64,000 nt of DNA from Crossaster papposus (lineage: Eukaryota; Echinodermata; Asteroidea; Velatida; Solasteridae): the NCBI GenBank assembly GCA_037893245.1, contig JBAIAA010000455.1, positions 1 through 64,000 on the forward strand, read 5' to 3'. Made by a program: the position numbers and the translations under genes. The notes under the pieces were generated by a model. The model was not told where the DNA came from. It saw only the letters and a program-made list of their open reading frames with translations, and ran no database searches. Each line of letters starts with the position of its first letter. Within the stretch, counting starts at the first letter, position 1. Positions 22,201 to 32,177 of this stretch are shown here, in pieces.

Positions 22201-23237
22201 TTAGAACTGTCAATAGACTTAGGTGGTGCGATGACATTGTAGAGCTTCATGGGTAGGACATTACAACGTGCACCTGTGTCAAGTTGGATGGGAACATGTG
22301 TGCCATTCACCATAAGTGTAGCGTGGATGTCATGCTTCGAGTTTAGGTTGGTTCGGTCTAGGGCTCGAATGTGGAAAAGTTCTTGCTCATCCACAATAGA
22401 GTCGTCCTCCTCTGAGTAGGAGTCGGTGTTGACGCTATGTATGCGGCGGCTGCTCCGGCAGTAATCACCGTAGTGATTCTTTTTGTTGCACTTGTGACAA
22501 GTTTTGCCATAGGCCGGACATTCAAACCTCTTGTGAAAAGTACCACAATTTCCACAAGGTTTTCTGGGCTGTTGTTGCTGTGTTGATCTACGGCTTGCGG
22601 GTTGTTGCCATTGGTTGGGCTTACTGGGCTTTGAGCGTTGGGCCTGTTTCTTTTTGAAAGCATTGATGCTGGAACTTGAATCTGCATTGGCGCTTGAACT
22701 GGTAGACGCTGTCAGCATTTTAGCCTGGTCACCTGCGAGCTGCATTGATTGTGCAAGTTCCACTGTGCGCTTGAGGTCGAGTTTGTCCTCTGGTTGGGCA
22801 AGCAGGGATTTCTGGATCCGTTCATCCTGCACACCACAAACAAGCCGGTCTCTCAGCATCTCGTTGAGATTTTGTCCGTAGTTACAGTCACTTGCAAGTG
22901 CACGCAGTGCTGCTAAATATTCAGCAATTGACTCACCAGACCGTCGGTATCGGCTGTTGAACTGAAAACGGGCGATGATGCTGGACTTTGTAGGCTTGAA
23001 ATGCTTCTCTAGTTTATCCACTAGCTCTTGGTATGTAGCTTCGTTGGGTTTCTTTGGGGCGAGTAGATCGCTGATCAGCTTATATGTTTGTGAACCAACG
23101 ACGGAGTTAAGTATGGCCCGTTTGCGTGTTGCATCACTGATGTTGTTCGCCGTGAAATATTCACCAAGACGATCGGTGTACATTAGCCATGTCTCTTTCT
23201 TGTTGAAAAATTCACCAATAGAGCCGAAAGTGGCCAT
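19290..23237 (-). CDS. gag-pol: Gag-pol polyprotein of the Ty3/gypsy element
   Basis: 1315 codons in a single frame from ATG 23237 (near the LTR, after the primer-binding site) to TGA 19290-19292. Order: a gag capsid-like region (about 1-190); two zinc knuckles, CX2CX3HX4C then CX2CX4HX4C (about 225-260); an aspartic protease with DTGA at D320; RT with LPYGICSASDVY and IVDD (D604, D605; the usual Tyr is replaced); RNase H (TCDASRFGLG, ELLAVVFA, ETDHQPL); integrase with an HHCC finger (about 960-1000) and the DD(35)E core D1025, D1078, E1114. The Pro/Gln-rich C-terminus has short internal repeats. There is no envelope gene. All catalytic residues that I looked for are present, so activity is plausible. 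Confidence 0.95.
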   Translation of the reverse strand: MATFGSIGEFFNKKETWLMYTDRLGEYFTANNISDATRKRAILNSVVGSQTYKLISDLLAPKKPNEATYQELVDKLEKHFKPTKSSIIARFQFNSRYRRSGESIAEYLAALRALASDCNYGQNLNEMLRDRLVCGVQDERIQKSLLAQPEDKLDLKRTVELAQSMQLAGDQAKMLTASTSSSANADSSSSINAFKKKQAQRSKPSKPNQWQQPASRRSTQQQQPRKPCGNCGTFHKRFECPAYGKTCHKCNKKNHYGDYCRSSRRIHSVNTDSYSEEDDSIVDEQELFHIRALDRTNLNSKHDIHATLMVNGTHVPIQLDTGARCNVLPMKLYNVIAPPKSIDSSKTTTLIAYGGNELHTDGLATLPCRIESSQTDYMIDFHVVDAQVKAILGLTDCLRLGLLSVNNMVYHVSTDTTSTQIFKDYKDLFDGSLGSLPVTYTMTIDPNATPVVRPPWRIPAAMQDKVKSELKRMTTLGVITPVSEPTDWVSSMVATHKKNTEEIRLCIDPRDLNLALKRPHHPTRTVEEVAAQMDGATVFSVLDAKCSFWQIPLDYQSSLLTTFSTPHGRYRYLRMPYGICSASDVYQRTMEQLFADLPCSIIVDDILVGGRTKEEHDQNLKTVLNRIRKINMRLNPQKCRFGLTRVSSVGHVFTDTGLRPDPAKVSAINDMPPPQDVTALQRFLGMVTYLAKFIPNLSDLAAPLRELTHNDVHWCWLDCHNAVFLEIKAKIAHAPTLQYFDVKKPVTVTCDASRFGLGAACLQEGDPVAYASRTMTDTEQRYAQIEKELLAVVFACTKFHDYIYGKDIIVETDHQPLVTIVKKPLLSAPARLQRMLLRLQKYNITLVYKKGKELFIADTLSRAPMSTTGTENLDLEVMTLLPISDTRLVQLKAATACDPAMQQLTDVITRGWPSNANNAPPDARPYFPFRDELTLERGIILKGQKAIIPKLLRTEYTKLLHEGHPGIEATKRRARDIVYWPSMCMDIEQSVSGCTVCNATKAHQQKEPLKSYPPPSLPWELIGVDLFHWNDMDYLALGDAYSGWFDFASLDNTCASTVIEVLKRQFSIHGIPRIVISDNARQFDCFDFKQFAQSWGFQHTTSSPYYPQSNGLAESSVKRAKLLLGKTKREGSDLHRNLLNIRNVPTNPQLGSPSQRLMSRRLRTTIPTSAPLLKPTVYTRVTAQLRKRLQQQKSSYDKSAKPLRPLNPGQVVRLQSPKGHDQLGIVQRHSGNPRSYIVNAQGKLYRRNRRHLLPVSEPLPQQQQLPDFHMPSQEPLPQPAIAQAPPPQPAIAQAPTPQPAMTRSGRISKPNPRYT

Positions 23238-23256
23238 GATGAATTAAGAAATAGTT

Positions 23257-23275
23257 CCTGTACTTACTGACACCA
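23257..23275 (-). promoter_or_regulatory. Primer-binding site
   Basis: Immediately inside the 5' LTR the coding strand reads TGGTGTCAGTAAGTACAGG. The first nine bases fit the 3' end of a tRNA finishing in CTGACACCA (leucine-type in many animals); the match weakens after that. Confidence 0.6.
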
Positions 23276-23435
23276 TAAAGAAGGTTGACAACTTCGGTTA
23301 GATAGAGGCTAGTCGAGCTTTATTCTAGATGACACGAGCATGAATAGTTACATGTGAGCAGCCATGTTATAAGGTGATGCATTATGGGAAGTAAACATTA
23401 GACTTGAGTCAGTCTACTAATGGCATACCGCTACA
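23276..23435 (-). repeat. 5' LTR of the Ty3/gypsy element
   Basis: 160 bp, identical to 18768-18927. It should hold the promoter for gag-pol. Confidence 0.95.
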
Positions 23436-23699
23436 TATGTCAATTGTCTTTATAAAGGATGAGTGTGTAAAAGAATGTAAACTTTCATCCACCTGCCTGC
23501 TACTCTAAAACATTTTGAAACCCCTGAGAAATATATTTAAGGTTGATGGATCTTAAGAAAAACCAACATTATCGGCGTTCGTTGCAACAGCCGCTGGCCA
23601 ACTCCAGCCGTACTGCATTCGCTATGTGTGGACCGCGGGCAGCATGTGCTAGTGTAGAAATGCCACAGGAACACACAACGTTAATGCTATATCATGCTA

Positions 23700-23838
23700 A
23701 GTGCGTTCGTTTAGCTCACCCGAGTGAGGATCGTGATGGCCCGGGTTTGAGCGTTCATTTTCATAGCACGGCTTGCGCGGCTAATCTGACTGCCTTTACT
23801 CATACCCGTATCGACTCAGGTGAGTTAAACGAACGCAC
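23700..23838. mobile_element. Small MITE, about 139 bp
   Basis: Inverted ends GTGCGTTCGTTTAGCTCACC and its near-complement (GGTGAGTTAAACGAACGCAC). A related fragment lies at 18,466-18,540. The target duplication is uncertain. Confidence 0.65.
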
Positions 23839-23840
23839 CA

Positions 23841-25870
23841 GCTATATGTCGGCCGTGGTATCGCGCGCCGCGGGAACAAGTCTAGCATTTCTGTATGCAG
23901 GATATGTAGTGCTTTCGTTCACTGCGGAGCTTGCATGCCGATCGCACCGGCGAAAAAAACATCGGTTAACCCTTCTGAAAATAGATACATATGTAGCGAT
24001 TGTTAGTAAGCAAACAAGCAAATACAGATGACAGAAATGTTGCAAGCATTTTTGATTGAAGAAGCGTTTTTGAGAAGACAGAAAAGACATAGATTTTGTG
24101 TCTACATGTAACTTGCCGATAACACGGTGACAATTTGTAACAAACGTTTTTTTGTTTTCTGAAGACAGAAAAGACTATGTTGTTTCTACCCGGTAACTTG
24201 CTGATTAAAACGGGGACAATCCTGCGACTTTAGAAACGCTATAGTATAGCAAAGGTTTCGTTAACAGCAATTTGAGTTAATTTATACATTTTCACGAAGA
24301 TTTATATATTTTGGGTATTATGTATTCATTTTACTTTCATGCCAAAATAAATATCTTTGCCGACTCTACGTACGGCCAATTTTGTTTACGGTCGATTGGG
24401 TATTACCGGAAACACTATACATGTATTATTTGTTTGGGCGGATGTAAATTGCTACAGTAGATGTGTCTTAAACATGCAAGTCAATATGACAAAATGCTGT
24501 GTTGCCCCTGATCTTCCTTTAGTTGCCATCAGTTCATCAAGTACCAGTACATTCAGGAATGTAGCACAGCCAGCAAGAAAAACCTTCCTTGCTACCAACT
24601 TGAATGCTACCCAATGTGTGAGTATAAATGCTTTTTACTTTGCACTACAGTGGAATGCTGCGAAACTAATACATGCTATACCGAACATTTGGCTAGATCA
24701 CCACCTTTTGCTCACAGCTAAAGCCAAAAACCTGTATACAGTATGCCAGCGTTGTAGTCATACACTCCACGAGTACGAGTATGAATACTTTGGCATGAGT
24801 AGAGTAGGAGTACGAGTACAAGGTTATTTGTTTACACGAGTACAAGTACTTTCTAGTACATGTAGAGCAAATTTCAATATTGTTTCGATGAACAAAGAGC
24901 TGTCCTTACAGCAAACCTGGAGGGCGCCCTCTTGTGAATAGACATTGACTTTACACATGTTTTTCGGCCATGTTTACAACGTTCGTTTTATTGCTAAAAG
25001 TATAACCGAATTTTCTACCGTTTAAAACCTTGTTTTGTGTCAGTTAACTGAAGCCTGTGAAACCTAGAGTCTTGCCACAGAAGTGAGTATTTGTTAAGTT
25101 ACATTTAAGGTGAAAATAGCTTTGTTTAGAAGGTCAGACTTTCCGTACTTTTTGCCACGTTTACAGATTAAAGGTGACTGCATTTATCGAGCTACATGTG
25201 TTTACATGTACACGTACACGTACTAGCATGATACGGTTTGAGAAGTTAATTAGTGAGAACATTTCAGATTTGTCTAACAAAGTATCAGATTAATATAGGA
25301 TGATAGGTAGTTGCATTTACTGGGTTATTTTCTAGATATTTTTGTAGTTTTTTATTTTAAAGGTGACATGTACTTTTGCAAGCATGCTTAAGGATTTTCT
25401 GTTTATTTGTTTGTTTCAGTTCGAATAACTAAGATTAAAGAGGACAACACAACCGGAATTTACAACAGTTAATCATCAGGTGTTGTGTCTCTACGTCTCT
25501 ATACGAATTGCAAGATTTCTAGTCCGTAAATTGGTTTTACGCTTCGACGATCCAAATATTTTAACAGGTTTTCAAATGCTTTTAGCTGTCAAAGTACTTT
25601 TATACACTTGTACAAGTTTCCCAAACAGTAGGAAACTTGATTGTTTCCAGGGTGTACATACAATAGCTCTTTTTTTCTTTTTTCTCATGTGTGGTAACAT
25701 TTTCAAGAGTACAAGTACTTATCATCAGTATGAGTACATGTACATTTATCATGAGTACTACAACACTGCTGTATGCCATGTACATGCTATGAAGTTCAGC
25801 TGCTCCGATTCCTTACCACATGTGTATTATAAAAAGCAAAAGCCATTTGGATTTAATTTGCGACACCATT
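23841..25870. other. No gene recognised
   Basis: Includes a ~100-bp tandem-like duplication around 24,070-24,200 (gaagacagaaaagac... acttgc) and clusters of agtacaagtac/gtacatgtac words (24,770-24,870 and 25,600-25,760). The 194-codon frame at 24,357-24,941 shows no domain and is probably chance. Upstream exons of the gene that follows may lie here, but I could not find one. Confidence 0.4.
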
Positions 25871-25871
25871 T

Positions 25872-26530
25872 TTGTCCATTGTGTAATTGTAAGCTATAGC
25901 CAAGTAATTCAGAAGCAGCTGCTTCCATTGGGGCATGTACACTTGTAAGCCATAACCAAGTAATTAAGAAGCAGCTGCTTCCATTGGGGCATGTACATTT
26001 GTAAGCCATAACCAAGTAATTAAGAAGCAGCTGCTTCCATTGGGGCATGTGTAATTGTAAGCCATAACCAAGTAATTCAGACAGCCGCTTCCATTGGGGC
26101 ATGTGTAATTGTAAGCCATATCCAAGTAATTCAGAAGCAGCCGCTTCCATTGGGGCATGTGCACTTGTAAGCCATAACCAAGTAATTAAGAAGCAGCTGC
26201 TTCCATTGGGGCATGTGTAATTGTAAGCCATAACCAAGTAATTCAGACAGCCGCTTCCAATGCAGCATGTGCACTTGTAAGCCATAACCAAGTAATTAGG
26301 AAGCTCTGCTTCCATTGGGGCATGTGTAATTGTAAGCCATAACCTAAACATTCAGAAGCAGCCACTTCCATTGGGGCATGTGTAATTGTAAGCTATTGCC
26401 ATGCAATTCAGATGAGGCCGCAGCTGCTTCACTTCGGGCATGTGTAATTAAAGCCATATCCAAGTAATTTAGAAGCAGCCGCTTCCATTGAGGCATGTGT
26501 GCCAAATGTAAGCCATAGTCAAGTAATTTG
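25872..26530. repeat. About 56-bp minisatellite, about 11 copies, abutting an exon
   Basis: Units contain gcttccattggggcatgtg and ttgtaagccataaccaagta, diverging to the right. The array ends about 35 bp before the 3' splice site of the first recognised exon, so it lies in an intron or in 5' flanking sequence. Confidence 0.9.
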
Positions 26531-26565
26531 GACACAGCCTTACTGTATGACCGTCTCTCCCCCAG

Positions 26566-26943
26566 GATATTACTGCATCCCCGAGCTGGTCGTGGAAGGT
26601 GACGGCTCCACAACCTACCACTGCTGCCCGCTGGGGTTCGTCTGTCCCAATGGCACTGGGCACAACCACCAGCCCTGCCCGGCCGGCACCTACGGGCAAT
26701 CAGACGGCCTTGCTGAGGCCGCAGAGTGCACACCCTGCGATGCCGGCATGTACTGCCAAGGCGTGAACCTGACAGCGCCCTCGGCACAGTGCGACGCGGG
26801 CTACTACTATGTGTCCGGGGTAGACAAGTCGGATCCGGTCATGCTAGGCGGGGACCAGTGCCCGGCAGGGACCTTGCATCCCATCATCGGCAATGTGTGC
26901 CCGAAGGGTCACTTCTGCCTACAGGGATCTCAATATCTAACTG
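26566..26943 (+). CDS. GCC2/GCC3 gene, exon 1 (first recognised)
   Basis: Acceptor tctctcccccag before 26566 and donor G|GTAAGC after 26943; phase 1 to phase 1. It encodes about two modules (GYYCIPEL... CPAGTYGQS ... CTPCDAGMYC ... CPKGHFC). No stop. The GC-rich coding composition contrasts with the AT-rich introns. Confidence 0.85.
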
Positions 26944-27237
26944 GTAAGCAGAGAAAAAACTTTTCTGATTTTAATCGGAAATCAAACTTTTTTTAATTAA
27001 TTCTAAACATTTGGATTTTCCTTATGATTTAATTGCCCTGCCAAATCTGATATTTAACCAAAAATTGAAGGAAATGCTTGGATTTTCCCCAGGAGTTTTT
27101 CGGACTTTATCGAGCAAGAAAGGAAGTCAACTTGTTTATTAACGAGCAAGATACACCAACTTTAAATAGCCTGTAGCCTGTCTTCAGAACAGATAAAGGA
27201 ATTCAAAATATTTTATCCTGCGTTTCTTTCTCCCGAG

Positions 27238-27939
27238 GTTGCGAGGCCGGCACCTACCAGGACCAAGTCCAGCAGTCCTCCTGCCTCCCTTGCCCACAGA
27301 GCTACTACTGATACCTCAACACCACCAACTACACCTCCAACGACTGCCCGACGGGCTACTACTGCCCCCTTAAAAGTAGGATACACCATTGGTAATTGCT
27401 TGAATTATCATGAATGAGTAGATTTGGAGGGTTGTGTTTTATAGTAAATATCGTTTAACTGACCTGTCCGAAGTTTTACAATCATGAATGCCGAGAAAAG
27501 CACGAAAAAACGATTTTTTTTCAACAGGCGTCGAGTAGTTATTCTTATGTTATCTTTGTTTTTTCCTGATCGCCGTCCGGCGATCGCGAATTTTTCATTA
27601 TAAAATTATATTTTTCAGAATAACTCCAGGATATCTAGCGCAATCATTTTGCTGGATGCCAAGAATCAACATTTACTTTCAAATGAGTAAGATATTTCTC
27701 AATAATTTGGTAGTAAATATTTTTGATATCTGCAAATGGTGTATCCTACCTTTAACACCCCGCACCCTTACGCCTACCCCTGCCCGCCGGGTACTTTCAA
27801 CAATCTGACCTTGCAGAAGGGACACGAGGCCTGTGTGGCCTGCACCCCTGGCTGGTACTGCGAGGGTTACTGGAACAGCTACCCCACGGCGCAGTGCAGT
27901 CCTGGGTTCTACTGCTCGGGAGGTGCCAACCAAACTAGG
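27238..27939 (+). pseudogene. GCC2/GCC3 gene, exon 2, interrupted by a MITE and carrying an in-frame TGA
   Basis: Coding parts are 27238-27373 and 27756-27939, separated by a 378-bp TTAA-flanked element. Removing the element with one TTAA copy makes the frame continuous (YYCPLNTPHPYAYPCPPG). The acceptor is ttctcccgag (phase 1) and the donor is AGG|GTGAGT (phase 0, matching exon 3). Codon 27309-27311 is TGA where the module pattern YYC expects Cys. Confidence 0.8.
27374..27751. mobile_element. piggyBac-like MITE (TTAA target) inserted in an exon
   Basis: The target duplication TTAA lies at 27370-27373 and 27752-27755. Terminal inverted repeats are A(A/G)GTAGGATACACCAT. The internal sequence recurs at about 49,040 and 56,567, each time preceded by TTAA. 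No transposase frame. It is in a coding exon, which is uncommon for a tolerated insertion. Confidence 0.9.
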
Positions 27940-28004
27940 GTGAGTTCCAGAATCCTTAATGATTAAAAAAACACTTTTGATGTGAGATCAAAAGTTGTAT
28001 TTCT

Positions 28005-28345
28005 GTTTTGAAAATTGAACAAAGAAATTGACTGGGGCAGGGTTTAAATCAGCGACCTCCTGAGCCTCCCGGTGCTCTGACAACTGAGCTATCCAGCCCT
28101 GTATTGGCAGCTCCCCAAATTAGTCATTATCTTTTTTCAGGGGGCACTAGTCAGGGATCAGGCTAAAAGTCCTGATATTATATGTTGAGCAAGGCAATTA
28201 TAGGTTTGTGGCTTCTGACTATCGTCCCCTGAACACTGATATTGACTAATTTGGGCAACTGCCAACACGGGGCTGGATAGCTCAGTTTGTAGAGGTTGCT
28301 GTTTCAAGCCCTGCTTCAGTCAATTTCTTTGTTCATTTTCAAAAT
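28005..28345. mobile_element. Head-to-head pair of tRNA-derived SINE-like elements
   Basis: The minus-strand copy (about 28005-28190) and the plus-strand copy (about 28200-28345) each contain a tRNA-like GGCTGGATAGCTCAGTT head, a body with the word ttctgactatcg and the tail agtcaatttctttgttcatt. Together they form a large imperfect hairpin inside intron 2. The family also occurs at 3880-4050. Confidence 0.75.
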
Positions 28346-28782
28346 AGTATTGACTTGCACCTAGCCGGTTTCCCTTGTGGTGCATTTTAAATGTTTTTAT
28401 TCCTGTGGATGGATGTCCCCTTTTCATATCCGGGACAATTCCTTGACAAGTGCTGGGTAGAATCATTCAGTTTGTCCTGAAATACCTCTGCATTTTTCGC
28501 CCGGACTTGTTCTGTGGAAAGTTTTAGGAGCATCTGCTGGACTCAACAAATACTGATAACTCTATTGCAGGAAGATTATGAGGGAAGTTGTTTAGAATCC
28601 TGCATCGTACAGTGTATATCAGACACTATGTCTGCAATTTGACTGAGACTTGTCTTAGATATGAATTGAGATTTAGAGGCAAGATGACTAATAAGTTACA
28701 ATTGCTTGTTTGAATAAAGCTACAAATCCAGAAAGTGAAAGTTTTTGTATCGGCATGCCCGACATTTTTTATTTTTGTTTAG

Positions 28783-29131
28783 CCAAATGGTAATGGTGGG
28801 GAATGCAAAGCGGGCGAATACTGCCCTAGCGGCTCAGCCCAGCCCTGGCCATGCACCCCGTGCTGGCACTGCAACACCACAGGCCTCTCCGACCCCTCAG
28901 GCCAGTGCAGCCCGGGCTTCTACTGTCCCGAGGGCTCGTCCAGTCCTGAGGAGCGGGAGTGCCCGGTCGGCCGGTACTGCCCATTGGAGACCAGCGTCCC
29001 AATCCCTTGCTCCAATGGGACTTGCAACCCGGCCACAGGGCAGGATGGTCTGGAGGATTGCTTGCCTTACCGGGCTGGGTTCTACTGTGACGAGATTGGG
29101 GCTTCGGCCACCAGCGGCATATGCTCGGCAG
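28783..29131 (+). CDS. GCC2/GCC3 gene, exon 3
   Basis: Acceptor tttatttttgtttag (phase 0) and donor GCAG|GTAGGT (phase 1). The frame is open throughout, encoding about three modules (CKAGEYCPSG ... CSPGFYCPEG ... CPVGRYCPLE ... AGFYCDE). Confidence 0.88.
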
Positions 29132-29435
29132 GTAGGTTCAATCTTCTCATGAAGACGATCAGAGCATGCTGATCGGAACGTTGAGTCCGCACTCAAACGG
29201 TTCTCTTCAGAACTACACAATTTTCCTAAATAATTCAACCACAAGGTGTTGCTGCAAACCTTCACTAGTTTGTTACTACCACCATGCAAATCTTTAAATC
29301 CTATTTAATGGGAACATACAGGGTGTATATACACACAAAATGCAACTAAATATAATGGAATACCTTGCGTATAATGTATAACTAGGTATAACTATATCTA
29401 TGCATAACTATATCTGACAATGTTTAACAGAATAT

Positions 29436-29790
29436 GGAGTGTTGTGGTCTCTTGGTTTGGAGCATCGCATTTGTAATCTGTAGGTTAAGCTACAGGTTGT
29501 GGGTTCGAGTCCTGCCCGAGACTATGGTGCGTGTGCCCTTGGGCAAGGCACTTTGTCACTCATTGCTTCTCCACCCAGGAGTAAATGGGTACCTGTGAGG
29601 GCAGAGATGGTTTAATTGTGGTTGATTTCGCTGCTTTGCGCCGAAATGGCAGCATCGAGCTGTATACTCCCCAGGGAACTGAGATGGTATTTGGAATGTT
29701 TCATGGGCCCAATGACCGAGTTAATAATGTTAAGCGCTTTGAAACCTTGGTGATAAAGCGCTATATAAGCACCGCACAATATGAGTATTT
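29436..29790 (+). mobile_element. tRNA-derived SINE, near full length
   Basis: Pol III B box GGTTCGAGTCC at 29502-29512, preceded by an A-box-like region. The central motif cccttgggcaaggcacttt is common to many animal SINEs, and the tail contains aagcgctatataa. A diverged copy lies at 32,907-33,112. It lies within intron 3. Confidence 0.75.
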
Positions 29791-30288
29791 TTCCAAGAGA
29801 GGTCAAATTGACCATAGGACCAAGTTTTTTAATTTTGTTTGGATACTGTGCAAGTATTAAAATCAAGTCCTCAGACACTTTTGTCTGTGTAGGCGCCACC
29901 GAAATAAACCAGAGCTGGAGGGAACGGGCATATTGGCTCAGTGCTGGCTCATTTCGGTGACGACTTGATTTCAGTCTAAACTATTTTCTATAGGGGCCTA
30001 TTATCGATGTTAGTTCTATTATTTGTTAGTTAAATACATTCTACGTGTGGTATTCCGTTATTTTTTTTATATTTTTTTTTATACACTCTGTACAACATTC
30101 GCAAACATCAACAAAATAAAAACCCAAATCATCTCGAAACACTTGACTGGACTGTTAGGGAATGACAGTCTAAAGCATCCTGTAAAATAATGGCTCTTGG
30201 TGTGCAGACATTTTTCAAGTAAAGTTTTTGTATCAATTTTCTACACTGGTCAATTGACCAGTGTTGACAAAAAAAATGGCTTTCTTAA

Positions 30289-30826
30289 CCAGTTAGCGCC
30301 GGGATTATTGTAACATCACCGAGCCGACGCGCTGGTTTATTTTTAACGAAATACGAGGCGGGTTCAGGCCGATAGTACCGGGAAACACACCCACGCATTT
30401 CCAACGTTGCTTGCTGCTGACAGACATTTTCGGCCTTGCACTGACAGACATTTTCGGCCTTGCACGTGGCGTGTTTATGTGTCATCCGTTTTAGTCTGGG
30501 GAAAACTTTGCATTTATTTACGTCATTCGATGCGAACTGGTTAAAACACTGCTCTACTTGTTCATAATTTCTTTGTAATTGATTACACACCCGAAGCCAG
30601 CTTGACTGATTCTCTGACCTTACAAGTTTTCCCCAGATTCAAAACGGGTGACGCATAAACACCCTCACGAGCAAGGCCGGAAATGTCTGTTAGCAACGAG
30701 CAAGGCCAGAAATGCGTGGGTGTGCTTCCCGGTACCATCAGCTTGAACCCGCCTCGGATCGTGTTTTGTTAAAAATAAACCAGCGCGTCGGCTCGGTGAT
30801 GTTACAATAATCCCGGCGCGAACTGG
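30289..30826. mobile_element. Foldback element with ~220-bp arms, TTAA-flanked
   Basis: The arms begin CCAGTTAGCGCCGGGATTAT (left) and close with the near-complement (right, ending GAACTGG). They pair over most of 30289-30513 and 30622-30826. TTAA lies on both sides, suggesting a piggyBac-type target. Within the left arm a 22-bp word (ctgacagacattttcggcc...) is duplicated. Confidence 0.75.
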
Positions 30827-31564
30827 TTAAGTGTTGTCAGAAAACCAGACTACAAGAACAAGGTTGATTGTTTCTTCTTCAGCATGTACGGACCCAAAAC
30901 GTCAAACAAGTTAGTGTAACAATATTGGCAATAACATTAACCCCAAAACCGTCAATTTCAAAATATTTCAGCACAAGTTCAATCAGACAGAATATGGCCA
31001 CAGCTTAAATACTTTGTCACATCTGCCCATCTGTCCAGTCCGTGGCGAAAAACTGGTTAACCCTGCAAGCAGCCATGAGGCCGATTCGGAAGGCACATTT
31101 CTTTTTCTAACTTCCATATAAAGTTGTCGGCCTATTCCATTCAAATGGTTTTATTCCTCAATGACACATTGTAGTTTGAGAAACCTGGGCCCCAGCGAAA
31201 AACCCATTCACTTGTGCACAAAATGGGCCCAATTCACTTGCGCACAAAATGGGCTCTTTGTGTTTCGCCGCCTAACTGTCTAGCCAGCCAGCCTCTCCAG
31301 GGGTGTCATAAGTCATCCTACTGCTGGCCTACAGTAGTGACAGGAAAAAAAAAACCACAGATGTATACAACTGCACAAAACATAGGTAAACCAAGGTGCC
31401 TTCCAAATTTACCCCATGGAAGCTGCGCGAAAATTTTGGCTCGCGCAGCTTGCAGGGTTAAAGGCTGTTTTTTCTTTTCTTCGTAGAACCAACTTCTGTA
31501 GGTGTATGTGTGACTGTCCGCCATAACCAAGTCGATTTCTAACTTCTTTTTTGGTTTTGGTTAG

Positions 31565-31724
31565 GATCTTATTGCTCCTCCTGGTCAGAAAACTTCTACT
31601 CCGGCTGACTACCTGTGCCCAGCTGGTCATTTCTGCAAGGAGAACTTCCCCGACCCTGAACGGTGCAACAACGGAACGTACCAAGACGAGGAAGGCAAGT
31701 CAGACTGCCTGCTGTGTGAAGAAG
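31565..31724 (+). CDS. GCC2/GCC3 gene, exon 4
   Basis: Acceptor ttttggttttggttag and donor GAAG|GTAAAA. The open frame (TPADYLCPAGHFC ... CNNGTYQDEEG ... CLLCEEG) starts in phase 0, whereas exon 3 ends in phase 1. A short exon encoding a YYC-type stretch is either missing from this copy or was not recognised in 29,132-31,564. Confidence 0.8.
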
Positions 31725-31886
31725 GTAAAAAAAGAGATTGGCTCTCAGAACTATTGGAGGGAAGGGGGTGTTACTCAGTACAATTGGCCACACGGGGACG
31801 TGCCACAAGCATGGGTCGCATTTTTAAATGTATGGTATATCATTAAACCCTTTTTCGCCCCTGTTTGGTGGTAAACTCGCACTCGG

Positions 31887-32177
31887 AAAGGGCATGATGT
31901 GGTTTTGCATTTAAAGTGGACACGGTCCTTAGCAGGATGTGATTTCAACAACAGATTTCAAATACCATATTCAAATGCTCGAAATTCACATCCTTCATTC
32001 AAATTCGCATCCTGGGTTAACTCGTTAAGATTCAAATTCACATCCACTGGATTTTTATTTTGGAAGAGGATGTGAATTTGGAGCTTTTTGGATGTGATTT
32101 TGGATTTCTTTTTTCAAAATCACATTCTGCTAATGACCTGGGGTCGCTTTGAATGCAAAATCACATCATGCCCTTTC
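31887..32177. mobile_element. MITE with ~60-bp inverted ends
   Basis: The left end AAAGGGCATGATGTGGTTTT and the matching complement at the right pair over roughly 60 bp with several mismatches. The interior is rich in ttcacatcc/ggatgtgaa inverted words. Target duplication not clear. Confidence 0.7.

Larger units (their letters stand above)
18768..23435 (-). mobile_element. Complete Ty3/gypsy LTR retrotransposon (Mag/SURL-like)
   Basis: A 4,668-bp element on the minus strand. Identical 160-bp LTRs (18768-18927 and 23276-23435) begin TGTAGCGG and end CTTCTTTA on the coding strand. The target duplication TATGT is perfect (18763-18767 and 23436-23440). The primer-binding-type sequence TGGTGTCAGTAAG abuts the 5' LTR, a purine tract abuts the 3' LTR, and one uninterrupted gag-pol frame lies between them. 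No differences between the LTRs implies a young copy. Confidence 0.95.

Noticed and set aside
24357..24941. 194-codon plus-strand ORF as a gene
   Set aside because: No recognisable domain, low-complexity repeat words in its 3' half, no splice or promoter context.
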